Positions 32,896 through 40,867 of a stretch of DNA of 64,000 bases are shown piece after piece. The notes beneath the pieces were generated by a model that worked only from the letters and a program-made list of their open reading frames with translations, had not been told where the DNA came from and did no database searches. Source of the DNA: JAJZGK01 sp035538795 (GTDB lineage Bacteria; Pseudomonadota; Alphaproteobacteria; Rhodospirillales; Magnetospirillaceae); assembly GCA_035538795.1 (NCBI GenBank), contig DATLJS010000004.1, positions 114,706-178,705 on the forward strand. Reading direction: 5' to 3'. Every line of letters begins with the position of its first letter. Within the stretch, counting starts at the first letter, position 1. Position numbers and translations under genes: made by a program.

Positions 32896-33558
32896 TCACG
32901 CCTTTACCGGAAAGCGCCCGAGAACCGCCAGAATCTTGCCGGCCTTGATCACCGCCTGCGTGCGGGAATAGACCTTGAGCTTGCGCAGAATGGCGGAAAC
33001 GTGAGCCTTCACCGTGCTCTGGACAATCCCCAATTCATAGGCGATCTGCTTGTTCGACTGGCCGATGACCAGCATTTGCAAAACCACCCGCTGCTGATGA
33101 GTCAGCTGAGAGATGCCTTCCTCCAGCTTGGCGTCCCCGCCTTGAAGGTCGGCGGCGTCGCTGACCGGCGGCACGTAAATCTCGCCGTCCAGCACCTTGC
33201 GCGCCGCCAGCACCATGTCGGCCTTGCTCAAGGATTTAGGCATAAAGCCCGAGGCGCCGCACGTGATGGCTTCGCGGATGGTCTCGGCATCCTCGGCGGC
33301 GGAGACGACGACGATCGGCGTCGCAGGCAAAGCGTTGCGCAGCGCCACCAGTCCGCTGAAACCGTTCATTCCCGGCATGTTGAGATCCAGAAAGATCAGC
33401 TCGATATCGACGCCGCTTTCCGCCTGGACCATGGCGGGCTCGAAGCTCGCCACCTCGCGGATGTCGCCGTCAGGCATGAGTTCGGCGGCGACACTTTGCA
33501 GCGCCTCGCGAAAAAGAGGGTGATCGTCGGCGATCAGAACCACCGGAAGTGCCAGCAT
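32896..33558 (-). CDS. NarL/FixJ-family response regulator (paralogue 2)
   Basis: A 220-residue regulator: receiver with VVLIADDHPLFREALQ, phosphoacceptor in FLDLNMPGMNG and VSAAED, then a LuxR-type DNA-binding domain (LTHQQRVVLQMLVIGQSNKQIAYELGIVQSTVKAHVSAILRKL). It is similar along its whole length to the regulator at 13029. The DNA-binding helices are nearly identical, so both may use the same operator. It belongs to the ExaE/ErbR group. It lies upstream of the aldehyde dehydrogenase in the same direction. Confidence 0.92.
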   Translation of the reverse strand: MLALPVVLIADDHPLFREALQSVAAELMPDGDIREVASFEPAMVQAESGVDIELIFLDLNMPGMNGFSGLVALRNALPATPIVVVSAAEDAETIREAITCGASGFMPKSLSKADMVLAARKVLDGEIYVPPVSDAADLQGGDAKLEEGISQLTHQQRVVLQMLVIGQSNKQIAYELGIVQSTVKAHVSAILRKLKVYSRTQAVIKAGKILAVLGRFPVKA

Positions 33559-33736
33559 GGATGTCTCGTTCCCGGATATGAAGCTTTTGCGGCCAACGGT
33601 TTTCCGCAGCCTTTAAGGGGCAGTCTCACAGACCCCGCGCCTTAGGGTAAAGCGAAAAATACCCATCTTCGACCTAAGGCAGGGACTTCGCCACCGCATA
33701 ATGGAATTAGAATAATTTAAAAGAATCTGCATTTTT

Positions 33737-33750
33737 TTGATTCACATCAA
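33737..33750. promoter_or_regulatory. FNR/Anr-type box upstream of the peroxidase
   Basis: TTGATTCACATCAA fits TTGATnnnnATCAA exactly. It lies 85 nt before the peroxidase ATG and suggests induction at low oxygen. Confidence 0.75.
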
Positions 33751-33834
33751 TGCCGAGAAATAGCCTTAAGAAAATTGTGGATGGGCTTTCAGCCTCCCAT
33801 GCCGGGGGTCTGATCCACATTCTGGGGGCATGTC

Positions 33835-34845
33835 ATGTCATTCAAGAGAACCACCGCCATCCTGGCCACCGGCCTGGCTCTGCTGGCTGGAACCGCCAGC
33901 TTCGCCGCCAAGCCCGCCGACGAACCCATCAGCCCGATCGCCGCCGCCAAGATCAAGGATCCGGCCCTGGTCGATCTGGGCCGCAAGCTCTATTTCGATC
34001 CCCGCCTGTCGAAATCCGGCTTCATCTCGTGCAACTCCTGCCACAACCTCTCCATGGGTGGCACCGACAACCTGAAATCGTCGATCGGCCACAACTGGCA
34101 TCAAGGACCGATCCGCTCGCCGACGGTGCTGAACTCCAGCCTGAACATCGCCCAATTCTGGGACGGCCGCGCCGCCGATTTGCAGGCTCAGGCCGGCGGT
34201 CCCATCGCCAACCCCGGCGAAATGGCCTCGAACCACGTCCTGGCCGTCGAAGTGCTGCAATCGATCCCCGGCTACGTCGCCGAGTTCAAGAAGGTGTTCG
34301 GCAATGACAAGGTCACGATCGATGAAGTGACCAAAGCCATCGCCGCTTTCGAGGAAACCCTGGTCACGCCGAACTCGCGCTTCGACAAATGGCTGAAGGG
34401 CGACAAGAAGGCCCTGACCGCCCAGGAAGAGGCCGGCTACGCCCTGTTCAAGGACAGCGGCTGCACCGCCTGCCACAACGGTCCGGCCGTCGGCGGCAAT
34501 TCCTTCCAGAAGATGGGCGTGGTCGAACCCTATCAGACGTCCAATCCGGCCGAAGGCCGCGTGGCCGTGACCAAGGACGAAGCCGACCGCTTCACCTTCA
34601 AGGTTCCGACCCTGCGCAACGTGGAACTGAACTATCCCTACTTCCACGACGGCGAGGCCGCGACTCTGACCCAGGCCGTGGACACCATGGGCCGCATCCA
34701 GTTGGGCAAGAAATTCTCGCCCGACGAGAACGCCAAGATCGTCGCCTTCCTGAAGACGTTGACCGGCGACCAGCCCGATTTCAAATTGCCGATCCTGCCG
34801 CCGTCGTCGGACGCGACCCCGCGCCCGGCGCCGTTCGAGAAGTAA
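33835..34845 (+). CDS. Di-haem cytochrome c peroxidase (CcpA/MauG family)
   Basis: A 336-residue exported protein: signal peptide (ends SFA near residue 24), first haem motif CNSCH, second CTACH, the typical ...FDPRLSKSG and PTLRNVELNYPYFHDG regions. The family reduces hydrogen peroxide in the periplasm with electrons from cytochrome c. A MauG-type modifying role is less likely but cannot be excluded. Length fits CcpA (about 330-350). An FNR-type box lies upstream and a strong terminator follows at 34871. Its closeness to the dehydrogenase block may be accidental, or it may deal with peroxide. Confidence 0.92.
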   Translation: MSFKRTTAILATGLALLAGTASFAAKPADEPISPIAAAKIKDPALVDLGRKLYFDPRLSKSGFISCNSCHNLSMGGTDNLKSSIGHNWHQGPIRSPTVLNSSLNIAQFWDGRAADLQAQAGGPIANPGEMASNHVLAVEVLQSIPGYVAEFKKVFGNDKVTIDEVTKAIAAFEETLVTPNSRFDKWLKGDKKALTAQEEAGYALFKDSGCTACHNGPAVGGNSFQKMGVVEPYQTSNPAEGRVAVTKDEADRFTFKVPTLRNVELNYPYFHDGEAATLTQAVDTMGRIQLGKKFSPDENAKIVAFLKTLTGDQPDFKLPILPPSSDATPRPAPFEK

Positions 34846-34870
34846 AGCTCGCATCGCAGAAGCAGCGGAA

Positions 34871-34894
34871 CGGGAGGCTTCGGCCTCCCGTTTT
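34871..34894 (+). terminator. Terminator of the cytochrome c peroxidase gene
   Basis: CGGGAGGC-TTCG-GCCTCCCG followed by TTTT. A stable tetraloop hairpin 25 nt after the stop. Confidence 0.93.
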
Positions 34895-34896
34895 GC

Positions 34897-35757
34897 TCAT
34901 ATCTCGATGATGCCGCAGGAGTAATGCAGCGCTTCGGGCTGGCATCCCAGATAGCCCCGGGGAGCCGATGCCACCACCGTCCGCCCCACCAGCGTCGAAT
35001 GGCGGAAATGAGTATGGCCGTGCAGCCACAAATCGGGCTGATGGCGTACGATCAGATCCCGCAGATCCGACATGTAATAAGGCGCCATCAAGGACGGCCG
35101 CCCCAACATCGAGGTGGGAATCGGCGCGTGATGCGTCACCACCAGCCGCTTCGCCCAATCCAATCCGCTGTCTTCCGGCTCTCGGCGTCCCAACTGCTCA
35201 TCCAGCCACTGGCGGCATTGACGGTGTTCGTCCAGGGCGTGGTCGGGCAGGAACCACCCCGCTTCGCGGCTGATGCGCCGGTGGTCGTTCAGACTGTAGC
35301 GCGCCCGCGCCATCGCCTCCGACGCATCGTCGTGAATGGCGTAGTCGCTCCACAGGCTGCAACCGTAGACCTGAACGGGATGACCGCCAGCCAACAGGCG
35401 GACGCCGTCGCGATCGAGAAAGATCACCCGCCCGCCGGTATTCCAGGCGGCGGCGCGCAGGTCGGCCCGCAATTGATCCAGGTCGTGCCCGTAATATTCG
35501 TGGTTTCCCGCTACGTAGACCACCGGGCAGCCGCAGAACCGCGACATTTCCTCGGCATAGGCGATCCCGCCCGTGCCCAGATCGATATCGCCCGCCAAAA
35601 CCACCAGATCGACGCCGGCCGCATCTTTGATCAGTGGCCCCCGAGCGGGATGACCGGCTACTTGGGAACGCATTCGCTCGACGCCGTCCCAACCGGCGAC
35701 GGGATGAGCCGGAGGTTCGAACTCCAGATGCAAGTCGCTCATGAAGGCGATGCGCAT
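34897..35757 (-). CDS. Calcineurin-like metallophosphoesterase
   Basis: A 286-residue cytoplasmic enzyme with the five metal motifs of the family: MSDLHLEF, LAGDIDLG, VAGNHEYYGHD, VVTHHAPI and LHGHTHFRHS. It should hydrolyse a phosphoester with two metal ions. The substrate is not known. I chose the ATG that gives MRIAFMSDLHLEF; the longer frame adds 24 residues without similarity. It is downstream of the CarH-like gene with a 109-nt gap. Confidence 0.9.
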   Translation of the reverse strand: MRIAFMSDLHLEFEPPAHPVAGWDGVERMRSQVAGHPARGPLIKDAAGVDLVVLAGDIDLGTGGIAYAEEMSRFCGCPVVYVAGNHEYYGHDLDQLRADLRAAAWNTGGRVIFLDRDGVRLLAGGHPVQVYGCSLWSDYAIHDDASEAMARARYSLNDHRRISREAGWFLPDHALDEHRQCRQWLDEQLGRREPEDSGLDWAKRLVVTHHAPIPTSMLGRPSLMAPYYMSDLRDLIVRHQPDLWLHGHTHFRHSTLVGRTVVASAPRGYLGCQPEALHYSCGIIEI

Positions 35758-35866
35758 GCGCGGCGTCTCCCAGCAGTTCCCCATGCCAGTAAATTGCCAA
35801 AGGTGGAAAGCGGCAACCTTTCTCGGCAAGGACTTGCAAGAGATCCGAAGCCAAAAGACTCCGCCG

Positions 35867-36784
35867 TCAGCTTTCGCTGCGCTGAAGCGTCTCCAGAACC
35901 TCGATCGCCTGGTTGAGAGTCGGCAGGATCGCCACCCCAGGCAGCGGCCGCGTCATCCTGGCGACACCCATGCCCCCGGCCCAAACATGAATATGGCCGG
36001 GCAAGGCAGCCCGCAGTTCGGACAATACGCGGCCGATCAAACGCACAGGCTGGGCAATGCTGAAGGACAGCCCCACCACGTCGATCTTCATGGACTGGGC
36101 GGCGGCGACAAGCTCGACGACCGGAACTTGAGCCCCCAGCATAACGCATTCGGCCCCGTTCAAGGTCAACACCACCCGCGCCGACATCAGCCCCAGCACA
36201 TGAATTTCCCCCGGCGGAGTTGCCAGCAAGATGCGCGGCGTCCCCGACGGACCGGACGAAATGGCGGCCACCATGCCCTGCAACAGATCCTGGATGGCCT
36301 GGGCGTACAGATGCTCCTCAAAGACCCTGAGGTCTCCCCGCAGCCACGCTTCCCCCACCAGAACGTTCAGTTGGGGAATGGTTTCGCGGGCAAGCAGGCT
36401 AGGCCCCTGACGGCGCAATTGGCCCTGTAGCAGAAAAGCCAGGCGGACGGGATCGTGATCCTTCAGCGCCCGGAAGATATCGGTCTGAAAATCCCCCAGA
36501 TCATAGGCTCCGGCAAGCGAGACCTTCGCCACCAATGCCTCCAGATCGTCCAACGGCAGGCTCACCACCTGCGACGGACGCCGCCCCGCATCCAGTAAGC
36601 GGCTGACAAGACGCAGACGCAGCACCTGATCGGCGGGATAGAGCCTTTCACCGTTGCCGTCGCGGCCGGGAATGGGAAAACCATAACGGATTTCCCATTT
36701 GCGGATGACTTCCTTGCTTAAGCCCGTCGTGCGTTCGATCTCCGCCACAGGAACGGGATGGGACGCCAAGGGATCGAAGACCAT
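35867..36784 (-). CDS. MerR-family regulator with B12-binding domain, CarH-like
   Basis: A 305-residue regulator: N-terminal MerR-type helix-turn-helix (VAEIERTTGLSKEVIRKWEIRYGFP), a helical cap domain and a C-terminal B12-binding domain. The CarH light-sensor signatures are visible: W-x9-EH as WLRGDLRVFEEH, and the cobalamin-ligand ExHxxG as EIHVLG. CarH holds adenosylcobalamin and represses in the dark; light breaks the tetramer. The DNA-binding target and cofactor form are inferred. No carotenoid or photolyase gene is visible in the window. Confidence 0.88.
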   Translation of the reverse strand: MVFDPLASHPVPVAEIERTTGLSKEVIRKWEIRYGFPIPGRDGNGERLYPADQVLRLRLVSRLLDAGRRPSQVVSLPLDDLEALVAKVSLAGAYDLGDFQTDIFRALKDHDPVRLAFLLQGQLRRQGPSLLARETIPQLNVLVGEAWLRGDLRVFEEHLYAQAIQDLLQGMVAAISSGPSGTPRILLATPPGEIHVLGLMSARVVLTLNGAECVMLGAQVPVVELVAAAQSMKIDVVGLSFSIAQPVRLIGRVLSELRAALPGHIHVWAGGMGVARMTRPLPGVAILPTLNQAIEVLETLQRSES

Positions 36785-36899
36785 GGGAGCGGGGCCGTTA
36801 ACAGTGACACAGAAAAAAGCTGATATAATAAGATAGTGCGAAACCAGCCCCGCCGCCAGTTTGCCCTACTATTTTACTCAAGCGAATGGCTCAAACCCT
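36785..36899 (-). promoter_or_regulatory. Promoter region of the CarH-like gene
   Basis: An AT-rich 115-nt stretch with TATTATATC on the minus strand near 36826-36836. It could hold an autoregulatory site. No operator repeat is certain. Confidence 0.35.
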
Positions 36900-37697
36900 T
36901 CACAAAGCTCCGGGAATACGGAAACGCCGCCGCCGCGGCACCCCCTGCCCGCCCTGCGAGGCTCCACGCCATCCCCGATGGTCGGCCTCAAGGGCCGAAA
37001 TAAATCCGTCGATCAGGCGGCGCTCGGACAAAAGCAGCGCGCCTTCCAGATAAGTCCGATAACGGCTGTTGCCGCCCTCGCGCAGCAAGGGCCGGGTAAC
37101 GCCGCGCATCAGTTGGAAATATTCGGCCTCGCCGAACTGTTCCACCCGTTCCCGCATCAGGGCGATGAAGCGCTGTTTGGCGGTGCCGTAGGTCCGGAAG
37201 GCCGTGGATAAAAGCACCATCAACTGGCAGTAGCACGAGATGGAATCGTTGCTTTCATAAAAAGGCGGCCAATCGAACTGTTCCATGTCCGAAGCCAGAA
37301 GACTGAAATAAACAGTCCGCGCCTTTTGCTCCAGCGAGGAAAACAGCGGCTCTCCCACCATTTGCGAAATGGCGTCGAACAGCGGTGAAAGAAGACGCCG
37401 CTCCAGCACCGGAGGCGTCGCCAGCAGCAGGTCTTCCAAAGGCTGGGCGATGATTCGCCCCAACAGCCGGTTGCGGCGGTGCGTCACCCCCCGGCAACGG
37501 CTTTCGCGGATGCACCGGGACTTGGACATTTCAAAAATCAGACCCATGCCGTCCACGGCCTGGATAATCCGCTGCAACTCAGCCAGCGGCACCATACCGC
37601 CGACCGCGGCCTCTTCGGCCATTTGCAATACTAGAGTGGTGACCGTGCGTCCGGTCGCCTGGCATTCCTTGCCAAAATCGTCGCGCTCTTTCGTCAC
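36900..37697 (-). CDS. Uncharacterised helical protein
   Basis: A 265-residue soluble protein without signal peptide, rich in Leu, Arg and Glu and mainly helical. Features seen: CIRESRCRGVTHRRNRLLGRI, SSLEQKARTVYFSLLAS, YCQLMVLLSTAFRTYGTAKQRFIALMRERVEQFGEAEYFQLMRG. The start is a GTG at 37697, chosen for the GGGGGG upstream. Earlier starts to 37871 run through low-complexity sequence. I do not recognise a family. It lies upstream of the CarH-like gene in the same direction. Confidence 0.55.
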   Translation of the reverse strand: MTKERDDFGKECQATGRTVTTLVLQMAEEAAVGGMVPLAELQRIIQAVDGMGLIFEMSKSRCIRESRCRGVTHRRNRLLGRIIAQPLEDLLLATPPVLERRLLSPLFDAISQMVGEPLFSSLEQKARTVYFSLLASDMEQFDWPPFYESNDSISCYCQLMVLLSTAFRTYGTAKQRFIALMRERVEQFGEAEYFQLMRGVTRPLLREGGNSRYRTYLEGALLLSERRLIDGFISALEADHRGWRGASQGGQGVPRRRRFRIPGAL

Positions 37698-38158
37698 TTG
37701 AACCCCCCACGGGTCAAATCCGGGTAAATTCCCCCCATCCCCCGGTCGGCCTGCATTTCTGCGGGCCGGCATGCGCCCTTCCGGCGAACCGGAAACGGCA
37801 ACACGCGCAACGAGATGTCTACGCCCCCCAGGAATGCAGGTCCAGACATTTTTATTAATTTTTTGACACACTTTTTATCTATTTTTGTCGTTCAAAAATC
37901 GCTTGGCGAAACAAGCTTCACTCAATCTGAAAATCCGGTAAATCCTTCAATATCATATAGATAAAATCGAACATCCGCCCCGAACACATCTTTTTCCATC
38001 GCCGGTACGGCTGCACCGCTCACGATAATCCCCTTTTATTGTCCTGGACAAAATCATTTATAGGAAAAGCTTCTCCCCCATTTCCTCCTGGACAAAAGGA
38101 AAGGGCGCCCCGGCCACGGCCGGAACGCCCTCTTCTTCAGCAAACAGTTTCCGGCGCT
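37698..38158. other. 461-nt gene-free, AT-rich region
   Basis: No coding region is visible. Between about 37845 and 38095 the sequence is strongly AT-rich against a GC-rich background. The 12-nt TCCTGGACAAAA occurs at 38042 and 38086. The metQ terminator lies at its right end (38096-38136). Confidence 0.5.
38096..38136 (-). terminator. Terminator of metQ
   Basis: A long GC-rich interrupted stem (AGGGCG..CCGGCC with GGCCGG..CGCCCT) with CCTTTTGTCC on the leftward side. Confidence 0.7.
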
Positions 38159-38947
38159 TTAGAAGCCGGGCACCACGATGCCAGGATATTTCTTCAAGAC
38201 GTAATCTTTCACGTCCTGGGAGTTGTAGGCCTTGACCAGGGTCTTGACCCAGGGTTTGTCGACGTCGGCGGTCCGCACCACCAGAATGTTCACATAAGGG
38301 CTGTCGGCGGCTTCACGGGCGATGGCGTCCTTGGCCGGGTCCAGCTTGGCCTCGATGGCATAGTTGGTGTTGATGACGGCGGCCGACACATCGGGCAGAT
38401 AGTGGGGCACCTGGGCGGCGTCCACTTCGACGATCTTCAGCTTTTTGGGATTGTCGACGATATCGGAAGCGGTCGGAGTGATGCCCGAGCCGTCCTTCAG
38501 CTTGATCAGCCCCTTGCTTTGCAGCAGCAGCAGAGCGCGGCCGCCATTCGAGGGATCGTTGGGAATGGCGAACTTGGCGCCCTGGGGCAGTTCATCCAGG
38601 CTCTTGATCTTCGACGAGTAAACGCCGATCGGGAACACCACGATGTTCGCCACCGGGCTCAGCTTGTAGCCGCGATCCTTGATCTGCTGATCCAGATAGG
38701 GCTTGTGCTGAAAGGCGTTGGCGTCCAGGTCGCCGTCGTTCAAGGCCGGATTGGGACGGGCGTAATCCGAAATCTCGATGACCTTCAGATCGATGCCGTC
38801 CTTGGCCACCTTCTGCTTGACGATCTCGGCGATCTCGGCGTGCGGGCCGTTCTCGACGCCGATCTTGATGGTTTCAGCCTGAGCGGCCTGTACGGCGGCG
38901 CCCGACAGCAACAAGGCCGCGGCGGCCAGCTTGACGAAATTCCTCAT
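38159..38947 (-). CDS. metQ: Methionine ABC transporter substrate-binding protein MetQ (NLPA family)
   Basis: A 262-residue exported binding protein: signal peptide ending AQA near residue 23, ETIKIGVENGPHAEIAEIVKQKVAKDGIDLKVIEISDYARPNPALNDGDLDANAFQHKPYLDQQIKDRG, FAIPNDPSNGGRALLLLQSKGLIKL and LPDVSAAVINTNYAIEA, the typical NLPA pattern. No lipobox cysteine is present, so it may be a free periplasmic protein rather than a lipoprotein. The ATG at 38947 has GGAGGG upstream. It is divergent from metN. Confidence 0.93.
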   Translation of the reverse strand: MRNFVKLAAAALLLSGAAVQAAQAETIKIGVENGPHAEIAEIVKQKVAKDGIDLKVIEISDYARPNPALNDGDLDANAFQHKPYLDQQIKDRGYKLSPVANIVVFPIGVYSSKIKSLDELPQGAKFAIPNDPSNGGRALLLLQSKGLIKLKDGSGITPTASDIVDNPKKLKIVEVDAAQVPHYLPDVSAAVINTNYAIEAKLDPAKDAIAREAADSPYVNILVVRTADVDKPWVKTLVKAYNSQDVKDYVLKKYPGIVVPGF

Positions 38948-39144
38948 AAAACCTGCCCTCCAGATTTCAATCATGGCCCGGACGCATGGTATCGGGCCGC
39001 GCTGGCACCATTTATCTATGCATCGAGCCTGTTGTCAAATTTAAATACAAAAAAAATTTGCTCATTTATATTTTATCACATCATAACGCTGCTAAAATCG
39101 CGCTTGCATCGCCCGCGCCCAGGCGGTAAGCAGAAGCGCTGACA
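38948..39144. promoter_or_regulatory. Divergent metQ / metNI control region
   Basis: An AT-rich 197-nt region between the two divergent transcripts. I do not see a confident SAM riboswitch or operator. Confidence 0.35.
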
Positions 39145-40212
39145 ATGATCGAACAAAGGCCCGGTGATCCGTCGATGATCGAAATCCAAGACGTCTCGAA
39201 ACGCTTTCGCGGTTCCGCCGGCGAGACGGAGGTGCTGAAAGGTGTCTCCCTGTCCATCCGCGCCGGCGAAATTTTCGGCATCATCGGCCGCTCGGGGGCG
39301 GGAAAGAGCACTCTGGTCCGCTGCATCAATCTGCTGGAACGCCCCACGTCCGGCAAGGTTCTGGTGAATGGGCGCGACATCACCGGTCTGAGCGTCACCG
39401 AACTGCGCAAAGCCCGCCAGGGCATCGGCATGATTTTTCAGCTGTTCAATCTGCTGTCGTCCCGCACCGTCTTCGAGAACGTCGCCTTTCCGCTGGAATT
39501 GGCCGGTTATAGCAAAGCCGACATCAAGGCGACGGTCGAGCCCCTGCTGGATCTGGTCGGCTTGGCCGACAAGCGCGACGCCTATCCGGCGCAATTGTCG
39601 GGCGGACAGAAGCAGCGCGTCGGCATCGCCCGCGCCCTGGCCTCGAAGCCTTCGGTGCTGCTGTGCGACGAGGCAACCTCGGCGCTCGACCCGGAAACCA
39701 CCAAATCGATCCTGGCCCTGCTGCAGGACATCAACGCCAAGCTGGGCCTGACCATCGTTCTGATCACCCACGAAATGCAGGTGATCAAGGAAATCTGCCA
39801 CCGCGTCGCCGTATTGGACCAGGGCCGGGTGGTCGAACAAGGACCGGTTTTCGACATCTTCACCGCGCCCCGCACCGAGATCACCCGCAGCTTCGTGCGC
39901 GATCTGGTCGATCGCGAACTGCCGGCCGGGCTGCAAGCGCGCATGTCCGCTCAAACCGACGGCAATCCGGTATTGCGCATCATCTTCACCGGCCCGTCGG
40001 CCAACAGCCCGGTGATTTCCGACGTGGTGCGCCGCTTCGCCGTCAGCATGAACATCCTGCAAGCCCACGTGGATTACATCCAAGGCGCGCCCTACGGCAA
40101 CATCGTGGTCGAAGCCCAAGGGGCCGAGGCCGATATTCAGGCGGTGACGGACTATATCCGCGGCATCGATCTTCGTGTGGAGGTACTCGGCCATGTCCCC
40201 GGTCATGTTTGA
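39145..40212 (+). CDS. metN: Methionine ABC transporter ATPase MetN
   Basis: A 355-residue ATPase: Walker A GRSGAGKST, signature LSGGQKQRVGIARALA, Walker B VLLCDEATSALDPETT and a C-terminal NIL regulatory domain (about 275-350) that binds methionine. It forms MetNI with metI and works with metQ. An ATG at 39175 (MIEIQDVSKRF) is the more usual beginning. No strong ribosome binding site decides between them. Confidence 0.94.
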   Translation: MIEQRPGDPSMIEIQDVSKRFRGSAGETEVLKGVSLSIRAGEIFGIIGRSGAGKSTLVRCINLLERPTSGKVLVNGRDITGLSVTELRKARQGIGMIFQLFNLLSSRTVFENVAFPLELAGYSKADIKATVEPLLDLVGLADKRDAYPAQLSGGQKQRVGIARALASKPSVLLCDEATSALDPETTKSILALLQDINAKLGLTIVLITHEMQVIKEICHRVAVLDQGRVVEQGPVFDIFTAPRTEITRSFVRDLVDRELPAGLQARMSAQTDGNPVLRIIFTGPSANSPVISDVVRRFAVSMNILQAHVDYIQGAPYGNIVVEAQGAEADIQAVTDYIRGIDLRVEVLGHVPGHV

Positions 40213-40867
40213 TCTTCTGCTCGACGCCTTGTGGGAGACGCTGACCATGGTCGGCGTTTCCACCGTCCTGTCGGCCCTGCTGGGAATACCCCTGGGAGTG
40301 ATGCTGGTGGTCACGGACCGCGGCCACATTCTCGAACGCCCCCTGCTCAACCGTGTGGTCGGGGCCATCGTCAACGCCGCCCGCTCGACGCCGTTCATCA
40401 TTCTGCTGGTGGCGATCATTCCGCTGACCCGCCTGATCGTCGGCACCTCCATCGGCACGGCGGCGGCCATCGTGCCGCTGACCATCGCCGCCATTCCCTT
40501 CGTCGCCCGGCTGGCCGAGGCGTCGCTGCGCGAAGTCGATCCCGGCCTGATCGAGGCCGCCCAGGCCATGGGCGCCACCCCAAAGCAGATCATTCTGAAG
40601 GTTCTGGTGCCGGAATCCTGGCCGGGCATCATCGCCGGCATGACCATTACCGTGGTCAGCCTGATCAGCTATTCCGCCATGGCCGGCGCGGTCGGCGGCG
40701 GCGGCCTAGGCGATCTCGGCATCCGCTACGGCTATCAGCGTTTCCAGCCGGAAGTGATGGCGGTGGTGGTGGTCATCCTGATCGTGCTGGTTCAAGGCTT
40801 TCAAAGCCTGGGCGACATTCTGGCGCGGCGTCTGAACAAGCGCCAGATCGGCAAAAGCGGACCTTAG
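40193..40867 (+). CDS. metI: Methionine ABC transporter permease MetI
   Basis: A 224-residue inner-membrane permease with five membrane segments and the coupling loop EVDPGLIEAAQAMGATPKQIILKVLVPESWPGI. The gene begins inside the end of metN (ATG 40193, GGAGGT upstream) and ends by overlapping the convergent oxidoreductase stop. An internal ATG at 40205 is possible. Confidence 0.94.
   Translation: MSPVMFDLLLDALWETLTMVGVSTVLSALLGIPLGVMLVVTDRGHILERPLLNRVVGAIVNAARSTPFIILLVAIIPLTRLIVGTSIGTAAAIVPLTIAAIPFVARLAEASLREVDPGLIEAAQAMGATPKQIILKVLVPESWPGIIAGMTITVVSLISYSAMAGAVGGGGLGDLGIRYGYQRFQPEVMAVVVVILIVLVQGFQSLGDILARRLNKRQIGKSGP

Noticed and set aside
38042..38097. Direct repeat TCCTGGACAAAA as an attachment site
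   Set aside because: Only 12 nt, 44 nt apart, with no integrase nearby.
38948..39174. SAM riboswitch in the metQ/metN region
   Set aside because: The region is AT-rich and suggestive by context, but I could not match the SAM-II or SAM/SAH conserved core.
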